Part shown: positions 59,078 to 64,000 of the stretch, piece by piece
How positions within the stretch are numbered: the stretch's first letter is position 1
Layout of the letters: each line of letters starts with the position of its first letter
DNA from: Lachnospiraceae bacterium
GTDB lineage: Bacteria; Bacillota; Clostridia; Lachnospirales; Lachnospiraceae
Assembly (NCBI GenBank): GCA_022793375.1
Contig: JAAWCS010000077.1
Location: 1 to 64,000, forward strand
Reading direction: 5' to 3'
Length of the DNA: 64,000 bases
Made by a program: the position numbers and the translations under genes
The notes under the pieces: model-generated
What the model saw: the letters and a program-made list of their open reading frames with translations, nothing else
Databases searched by the model: none
What the model was told of the DNA's origin: nothing

Positions 59078-59923
59078 TTACTTGTTGCTCTGCATCTTCG
59101 GAGAGATGAAGCGGTTCAGGCCTTCACCAATCATGAAGAACGTCAGCACGGTAACGACGACAAAGATGCCCGGTATGGCCGAGATCCAGGGGCATTTCAC
59201 GAGATATTGTTTGCCGGCGCTGATCATCTGGCCCCAGCTGATTACATTCGGATCGCCCAGGCCCAGGAAGGACAGGCCGGCTTCGGTCAGAATCGCGCCT
59301 GAAATCTGCATGGTCGTGTTGGCGATAATCGGGAAAATCCCGTTGGGGATGATATGCCGGAACATGATGCTGGCACGCCCCTCGCCCATGGCCTGGGCCG
59401 CCCGCACAAACGTGCGCTCTCTGAGGGAGATCGCCTGGGCGCGCATCAGCCGAGCGTTGCCGGGCCAGGATGTTAAGCCGATGACGATCATCACGTAGCG
59501 GATGTTGCTGCCAAACATGGCGACAATGATCAGAATCAGGAAAAAAGAGGGCGTCATGACAAAAATATTGATAAATTCCAGGATCACCTTGTCGACCGTG
59601 CCGCCAAAATAACCGGCGACGCCGCCTAAGAGCGTGCCGACCACCGCCGAAATGGTCGCGGCGATGATGCCGATCTGCAAAGAGGTCCTCGCGCCGTAAA
59701 GAATCTGGCTGAAAATGTCCCGGCCCAGATTGTCGGTGCCGAACAAAAAACCGTCCACACCGGGGGCCACCCGGATACTGTCATACAGCTTAAACGGATC
59801 GTGTGTGGCAAAAACCGGCGCGCCGATGGCGCCGATCAAAAGGATGGTCAGCAAGATCAGCCCTGTGCGAAGCTGTGAGTTACGTCCTAACTCCTTTTTA
59901 AAAGCTGTGATTTTCTTCTTCAT
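59078..59923 (-). CDS. oppC: Oligopeptide ABC transporter permease (OppC type)
   Basis: A 281-aa permease with an N-terminal helix (LRTGLILLTILLIGAIGAPVF), the OppC signature HDPFKLYDSIRVAPG and LFGTDNLGRDIFSQILYGAR, and the EAA loop ERTFVRAAQAMGEGRASIMF near the cytoplasmic face. Works with OppB as the channel. Ten bp after oppB. Confidence 0.92.
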   Translation of the reverse strand: MKKKITAFKKELGRNSQLRTGLILLTILLIGAIGAPVFATHDPFKLYDSIRVAPGVDGFLFGTDNLGRDIFSQILYGARTSLQIGIIAATISAVVGTLLGGVAGYFGGTVDKVILEFINIFVMTPSFFLILIIVAMFGSNIRYVMIVIGLTSWPGNARLMRAQAISLRERTFVRAAQAMGEGRASIMFRHIIPNGIFPIIANTTMQISGAILTEAGLSFLGLGDPNVISWGQMISAGKQYLVKCPWISAIPGIFVVVTVLTFFMIGEGLNRFISPKMQSNK

Positions 59924-59933
59924 GGAGTTCCTC

Positions 59934-60899
59934 CTACTCGTACTTGATGCGCGGATCGATCAGGCTGTAAACCAAATCGACGATAATCATCATCGCCGCC
60001 ACGGTAATCGCCAGGATCAGATAAATACCGGATAAAAGAGGGTAATCCCGCTTGCTGATCGAGGTAAACAGCAGCGTGCCCATGCCGGGCCATGAAAAGA
60101 CGGTCTCAATATACACGGAGCCGGCCAGCAGAAACGCCAGGCTGGAACCAAGCACCGTAACCGTGGGAATCAGCGCGTTGCGCAGCACATATTTGTTGAA
60201 AATCCGCGATTCTTTCATACCGGTCGCCCGCAGCGTCGTAATAAAGTCCTCCGACATCACCTGCAGCACCGAGGAGCGGGCTATGCGGAAATAGTACGGA
60301 AACTGTACCAGGGCCAGCGTGCCCACGGGAAGCACCATGTGATAGGCCACGTCCGCAACATAGCGCCATCCGGTGTAGCCGCCCCGCATATTGACCATGC
60401 CGGAAGTCGGAAACCACCCCAGCCGGGAAGCGAAAATCAGGATCATCATTAACCCCAGCCAGAAACTGGGCGTTGAATCAAAGAAATACGAAATCGTACA
60501 CATCAGGCGGTCAAAGATGCCGCCGCTTTTGCGCGCCGAACGGATTCCCAGGAGCGTGCCGAACAAAACCGCGATCAGAAGAGCCGCCAAAGACAGCAAA
60601 AGCGTCGGCATCAGCTTTTCTGCGATCAGTTCCAGCACCGGCCTTTCATTTGCATACGAATATCCGAAGTCCCCTTTGCAGACATTCACGATAAAGCTGA
60701 CAAACTGCTCCGGCAAAGACTTGTCCAGGCCGTATTTGATCGTCAGCGCCTCAATCTGCGCCGGGTTGGGATTGTCCACCCCTGCCAGGATACGGACCGG
60801 GTTGCCGGGCGCGCTGCGGATCAGCACAAAATTGATGCAGACCGAAACTAACACCACTAATATACCGGTCAGAAACCTCTTTATTACATAGCGTTTCAT
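59934..60899 (-). CDS. oppB: Oligopeptide ABC transporter permease (OppB type)
   Basis: A 321-aa permease: N-terminal helix FLTGILVVLVSVCINFVLIR, GNPVRILAG and the LDKSLPEQFVSFI OppB segment, six helices and the EAA loop DFITTLRATGMKESRIFNKY. I use the ATG giving MKRYVIKRF (GGAGGAG upstream). The peptide-binding protein gene is upstream, separated by a hairpin that probably reduces read-through. Confidence 0.92.
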   Translation of the reverse strand: MKRYVIKRFLTGILVVLVSVCINFVLIRSAPGNPVRILAGVDNPNPAQIEALTIKYGLDKSLPEQFVSFIVNVCKGDFGYSYANERPVLELIAEKLMPTLLLSLAALLIAVLFGTLLGIRSARKSGGIFDRLMCTISYFFDSTPSFWLGLMMILIFASRLGWFPTSGMVNMRGGYTGWRYVADVAYHMVLPVGTLALVQFPYYFRIARSSVLQVMSEDFITTLRATGMKESRIFNKYVLRNALIPTVTVLGSSLAFLLAGSVYIETVFSWPGMGTLLFTSISKRDYPLLSGIYLILAITVAAMMIIVDLVYSLIDPRIKYE

Positions 60900-60959
60900 T
60901 ACTACTCCTCCTTCACGCCCCGCAGCTCTTCGCTGCGGCCGCTTGATCGGTCTATGAAA

Positions 60960-60994
60960 GAAAAAGCCCGACAGACATCCCATCGGACTTTTTC
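60960..60994 (-). terminator. Intra-operon terminator between the binding protein and oppB
   Basis: On the minus strand GAAAAAGTCCGA pairs with TCGGGCTTTTTC (one T.G wobble) over 12 bp, ending in a T run. A second small hairpin (CCGCAGC arms, 60920-60938) follows before oppB. This pattern lets the binding protein be made in excess over the permease. Confidence 0.8.
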
Positions 60995-61033
60995 ATCTAC
61001 TCTTTTATCAGAGAAATCCTGTCCTCTGTTTTA

Positions 61034-62716
61034 CTACTCCGCCGCAAATGCCAGATAGGTAAACTCGCTGGCAGCCGCTTTCTCCGGCAGATCGTAAGGC
61101 GTGTTGACCAGAGAATTCTTGACCGGGTACTTTGCGCCGTTTTCCAGCAGCAGAACCATGGGCACTTCCTCATCCATGATTTTCTGGATCTCGCTGAAAT
61201 ACTCCGCTCTCTTTTCAGTGTCGGGTTCTACATTGCTCAGCGCCAGCAGTTCGTCCACTCTCTCGTTGCTGTAGCCGCCTACGTTGCTGGAAGCGCCGGT
61301 CTGGATACGTCCGGCCAGGCCTGAGATATCCGGGCCCTGGTAGCCGGCCAGAGCGGTTATCGAGAAATTGTGCTCGGTCTGGACTTTATCAACCCAAGCC
61401 GCGTACTCCAGCATATTTACCGTAAGGTCGATGCCGATCTCCGCCAGATTGGCCTTGATGACCTGGGCCATATCGCCAAAGTAACCGCTCTCAAATACGT
61501 CGATTGTGGCATGGATGTAGAAGCCTTCCGCGTCCTTTGTATAGCCGGCCGACTCTAAAAGCCGCATCGCCTCTTCGATGTTGCGGTCAGGCTGCTTATA
61601 ATTCTCGTCCAAATAATCCGTCTGCACCGGGGATACGTAGTAATCCGCCGCAAAACGGGTGCCGCCGCCTACGCGCTGCTCCAGGCCAGGACGGTCGATT
61701 GCCAGCTGTACGGCTTTGCGGACCTCTACTTTGCCGAAATCCGGATCTTCAAAATTGAAGGTAACATAGGTACGGTTCTGCCAAATCTGTTCAAAGACGC
61801 GGTAATCCGGGTCATTGTCCTGATCGCCTGTGTTCGCCACGGGAACAGAATATAAGTAATCTACTTCGCCGTTGAGCCATGCCTGATAACCGGCATCCTC
61901 ATCTTTGTAAATCGCAAAAATCAGCTTGTCCGGGTTCGGCTCGTCGCCCCAGAAATCCTCGTTTTTGACCAATGTCGTTGCCACGTCTACTTCATAGGAT
62001 TCAAACTTGAAGGGCCCTGTTCCAACAGGATTCTTGGTAGCCGCGTCGCAGGTGCCTGCGTCCTGTCCCTCGTAGAGGTGTTTCGGCAGAATAAACGTGC
62101 CGTACCAGCCCAGTTTGGATACGATCGTTACATCCGGAACCGTCAGGTTAAATACCACCGTGTTCGCATCCGGGCACTCGATGGATTCCACGGATTCTAA
62201 AACCGTGGCCTTGAACCACTGTTCTTCCATCATCGTATCATAGGTCCACTTTACATCCTCGGAGGTAAAGTCCACGCCGTCATGCCACTTTACGCCCTCA
62301 TGCAGGTGGAACGTAAGCGTCTTGCCGTCCTCGGAAAACTCATAGCTTTCCGCCAGGTCGGGAATGACCGTGTCGTAGTTGGTCAGCTTGATCAGACGGT
62401 TGAAGATATTCTGCGCAATCGGATACAGGTTGTCGTCGCTTCTGTAGTCCGGATTGAACATGCTGGGAGAACCGCCGGCGCCGATTACAAACGTACCGCC
62501 CGGAACAATGTCTCCGCTTGCCGCCCCGCTGCCGCCTGCCGTCTCATCCTCTCCGGCCGGCTGTGTCTCGCCGCCCGCGGCCTGTGTCTCGCCGCCTGCG
62601 GCCTGAGTCTCCCCGCTGCCGCCGGCCGCCGCCGTCGTGTTGGTATCGCCGCCGCCGCAGCCTGCTAAAGAAAGCAGCATCGCAAACGCCAATACCAGTG
62701 CAAGAACTTTTTTCAT
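61034..62716 (-). CDS. oppA: Oligopeptide-binding lipoprotein (family 5 SBP, OppA type)
   Basis: A 560-aa extracellular lipoprotein: signal peptide and lipobox LLSLAGC, a Gly/Glu/Thr/Ala-rich linker with GGETQAAGGETQ repeats (about 30-70), then a family 5 binding domain (LAESYEFSEDGKTLTFHLHEG, KWHDGVDFTSEDVKWTYDTM). It captures peptides for OppBCDF. I start at MKKVLALVL (AAAGGAGA upstream). Its leader contains the two-hairpin repeat shared with the 28495 gene. Confidence 0.93.
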   Translation of the reverse strand: MKKVLALVLAFAMLLSLAGCGGGDTNTTAAAGGSGETQAAGGETQAAGGETQPAGEDETAGGSGAASGDIVPGGTFVIGAGGSPSMFNPDYRSDDNLYPIAQNIFNRLIKLTNYDTVIPDLAESYEFSEDGKTLTFHLHEGVKWHDGVDFTSEDVKWTYDTMMEEQWFKATVLESVESIECPDANTVVFNLTVPDVTIVSKLGWYGTFILPKHLYEGQDAGTCDAATKNPVGTGPFKFESYEVDVATTLVKNEDFWGDEPNPDKLIFAIYKDEDAGYQAWLNGEVDYLYSVPVANTGDQDNDPDYRVFEQIWQNRTYVTFNFEDPDFGKVEVRKAVQLAIDRPGLEQRVGGGTRFAADYYVSPVQTDYLDENYKQPDRNIEEAMRLLESAGYTKDAEGFYIHATIDVFESGYFGDMAQVIKANLAEIGIDLTVNMLEYAAWVDKVQTEHNFSITALAGYQGPDISGLAGRIQTGASSNVGGYSNERVDELLALSNVEPDTEKRAEYFSEIQKIMDEEVPMVLLLENGAKYPVKNSLVNTPYDLPEKAAASEFTYLAFAAE

Positions 62717-62730
62717 AATGTCTCCTTTCT

Positions 62731-62808
62731 GTTCGCCCGTGTTCACAGGGCATTGTGGGGCACCCTTGCAGTGTCTCTCCTGTTTGCCCGTGTTTCCAGG
62801 GCATGCTG
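62731..62808 (-). repeat. Two-hairpin leader repeat, locus 2
   Basis: On the minus strand two units (ATGCCCTGGAAACACGGGCA and ATGCCCTGTGAACACGGGCG) lie about 50 bp apart, joined by a CAG...GAGACACTGCAAGGGTGC spacer that matches CAGAGGACGCTGCAAAAGTGC at locus 1. Each can form a short hairpin with a 4-nt loop (GAAA or TGAA). The start codon follows 15 bp later. Confidence 0.65.
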
Positions 62809-62812
62809 GGAC

Positions 62813-63104
62813 ACCTTCAAAGGCGTCTTTCTCCTTCCTGCCGAAATACTTTTATGTAATGATGTGATAAAACTGCAAGTCTTTACCATCCTGATGCGTT
62901 AAGGTGCAAAAAAATGCTATGGAACCGATGGCCTTTCATCGGGATAGCTTTACATGAGTTGGTATTTCGGATAAGAATATGTTATAGGATATCATATGTC
63001 ATTCTGTTTTGCAAGTATTTTTATTTTTTAAATTGCCCATTTTCCAGCAATGCCGCAATTTGTACACTCCTTGCCCTCCACCCCGCCTACAATTTGTATA
63101 AATC
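62813..63104. other. AT-rich intergenic region upstream of oppA
   Basis: No gene is supported. On the minus strand TTGCAA-17-TATCCT near 62990-63015, followed by TATAAC, may be the oppA promoter, but the match is weak. The 111-aa plus-strand ORF here has no ribosome site and reads into the next gene's antisense. Confidence 0.4.
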
Positions 63105-63137
63105 AAAGAAGCGGTCGAGGATTTCCGCCGCTTCTTT
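63105..63137 (-). terminator. Terminator of the AAA-like/PD-(D/E)XK paralogue
   Basis: AAAGAAGCGG pairs perfectly with CCGCTTCTTT over 10 bp with a 13-nt loop, 60 bp after the stop codon of the last gene. Confidence 0.75.
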
Positions 63138-63197
63138 AATCCCTGTTGCCGCTACAGGAAGGGTTATTGGGCGCCGTGTTCCTGCTGAAAAAAGCCT

Positions 63198-64000
63198 TCA
63201 GGCGTATCTTTCTATTTTACATACATGCTGCTTGCTCTTTTCATTATAGCTGATCCCCACCAGCAGAATATTGCTTCCAAATTGCTTTACCGCCTGCGGA
63301 TAATTTTTCTGCTTAATCTGTGCGATCGCGCTTTGCGCAGATTTATTCCATTTTAATTCTACGATCATAAGCGGTTTGTCTGACCCTTTGCGCGGTAAAA
63401 ATACCATGTCCGCATATCCGGTACCGGAGGCCAGTTCCTGAATTTCTATATAATCATCCATACTACTGTAATAGGCAAATCTCACCACGCTTCGCAGCGC
63501 CTGCTCATTATTATAAAATTCCGGAGCCGCCACCGTACTGTGGATCATTTGTATCGCAGCTGCAACTCTTTCTTCTTCCCCGTTGATCGTTGCCTGCAGC
63601 AGGCGATCCGATGCTAAAATCGCCTTTGCCACTTCTTTGTGTTTTCCGCCCCGGACAGCCCGCACAAATTCTTCCCGGACTTCCTCATTAGGGATAAAGA
63701 CCGACTGTGTTGCCTCCTCGTATGCCAAATACCCTAAATGCACCAGCAGCGTCAGGATATCGTCCCGGCTCTTAAAGGTTGTCATATCGTTCTGAAACAT
63801 ACCCGTATCAATTCTTTGGCGTTCTCCGCCCAGCATGGCGATAAGCGACTCCCGCAAGCCGTCCTCGTCCAGATCAATATACACCTGCAATGCCTCGTAT
63901 GTCTCCGTGCTGGTCCAAAAGCTTTTAAGCGTGCGGCTCTGCATCCCGTCAACCACCGATTTCGGGTTGTAGACGCGCAGCCCCTCCCCCAGGCGATATC
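63198..64000 (-). CDS. AAA-ATPase-like / PD-(D/E)XK family protein (5' end outside window)
   Basis: C-terminal part of a second member of the family seen at 7020. The frame stays open to the right edge (YRLGEGLRVYNPKSVVDGMQ precedes the track's start, matching the family's VYNPWSV region), so the N-terminal ATPase part lies outside. Seen: the helical middle (FIPNEEVREEFVRAV) and the nuclease core GYADMVFLP...PLMIVELKWNKSAQSAI. The two paralogues differ widely in sequence, so this is not a recent duplication. Confidence 0.8.
   Translation of the reverse strand, partial: YRLGEGLRVYNPKSVVDGMQSRTLKSFWTSTETYEALQVYIDLDEDGLRESLIAMLGGERQRIDTGMFQNDMTTFKSRDDILTLLVHLGYLAYEEATQSVFIPNEEVREEFVRAVRGGKHKEVAKAILASDRLLQATINGEEERVAAAIQMIHSTVAAPEFYNNEQALRSVVRFAYYSSMDDYIEIQELASGTGYADMVFLPRKGSDKPLMIVELKWNKSAQSAIAQIKQKNYPQAVKQFGSNILLVGISYNEKSKQHVCKIERYA

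Noticed and set aside
62914-63249. 111-aa plus-strand ORF in the oppA upstream region
   Set aside because: No ribosome site, hydrophobic-random composition, and it crosses a terminator into antisense of the last gene.
1-64000. tRNA or rRNA genes
   Set aside because: I looked through the intergenic stretches and saw no cloverleaf-type or rRNA-like sequence, though a tRNAscan run would be decisive.

Overview
The window looks like a chromosome segment of a fairly GC-rich, endospore-forming anaerobic Firmicute, most likely a Lachnospiraceae-type Clostridia. This is inferred from strong AGGAGG ribosome sites, TTGACA/TATAAT promoters, a CotS-like spore-coat kinase homologue, a class B sortase with an SPNTG substrate, AgrC/AgrA-type and BceAB-type modules, and shared-ECF vitamin transport. 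No rRNA, tRNA or CRISPR array was seen. Names rest on motifs and family knowledge, not on searches.

Layout. 1-1.5 kb: an AT-rich patch unlike the rest, with the end of a CPBP membrane protease, a compact four-hairpin candidate small RNA with its own promoter and terminator, an apparently shortened nucleotidyltransferase and an unknown HEAT-like protein. 1.6-12.3 kb: phosphohexomutase, CotS-like protein, threonine ammonia-lyase, a LytTR/DUF3021 pair, an AAA-like/PD-(D/E)XK protein, a GNAT, and an MBOAT/SGNH O-acyl-transfer pair. 12.5-17.2 kb: an HEQEH zincin-like protein and a surface locus: LCP ligase, class B sortase, an unlisted 27-aa membrane peptide, a Wzz protein fused to a kinase-like domain without a P-loop, and an SPNTG wall protein whose promoter spacer contains a G10 tract. 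17.3-22.9 kb: PRD regulator divergent from a lactose/cellobiose-family PTS (IIB, IIC, IIA) and 6-phospho-beta-glucosidase.

22.9-30 kb: carB, an AIM24-family protein, and two CobW-type GTPases, the second fused to a TIGR03943-like domain. 30-37.3 kb: an AgrC/AgrA-like pair, then an OmpR/HisKA pair with an ABC exporter. 37.4-41.5 kb: small unknown protein, two HAD phosphatases, and an AbiL-like (RloA/RloB-type) defence pair whose ATPase is frameshifted at an A6 tract. 41.6-43 kb: cobalamin riboswitch, attenuator, DUF4430 protein and ECF S component. 43-51 kb: a housekeeping run transcribed cca-lgt-pth-mfd-foldase. 51-62.7 kb: two S9 peptidases, an M14 carboxypeptidase and an oligopeptide ABC transporter, which together make a peptide-use cluster. 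A pair of inverted 149-bp elements lies between the peptidases and the transporter. The window ends in a second AAA-like/PD-(D/E)XK paralogue.

The strongest unusual signals are: (i) two equal-length inverted 149-bp elements whose stems differ by compensatory changes; (ii) the G10 tract between -35 and -10 of the sortase substrate gene, suggesting phase variation; (iii) the four-hairpin small RNA; (iv) homologous two-hairpin leaders in front of two unrelated genes 34 kb apart; and (v) the AbiL-like ATPase broken at a homopolymer.
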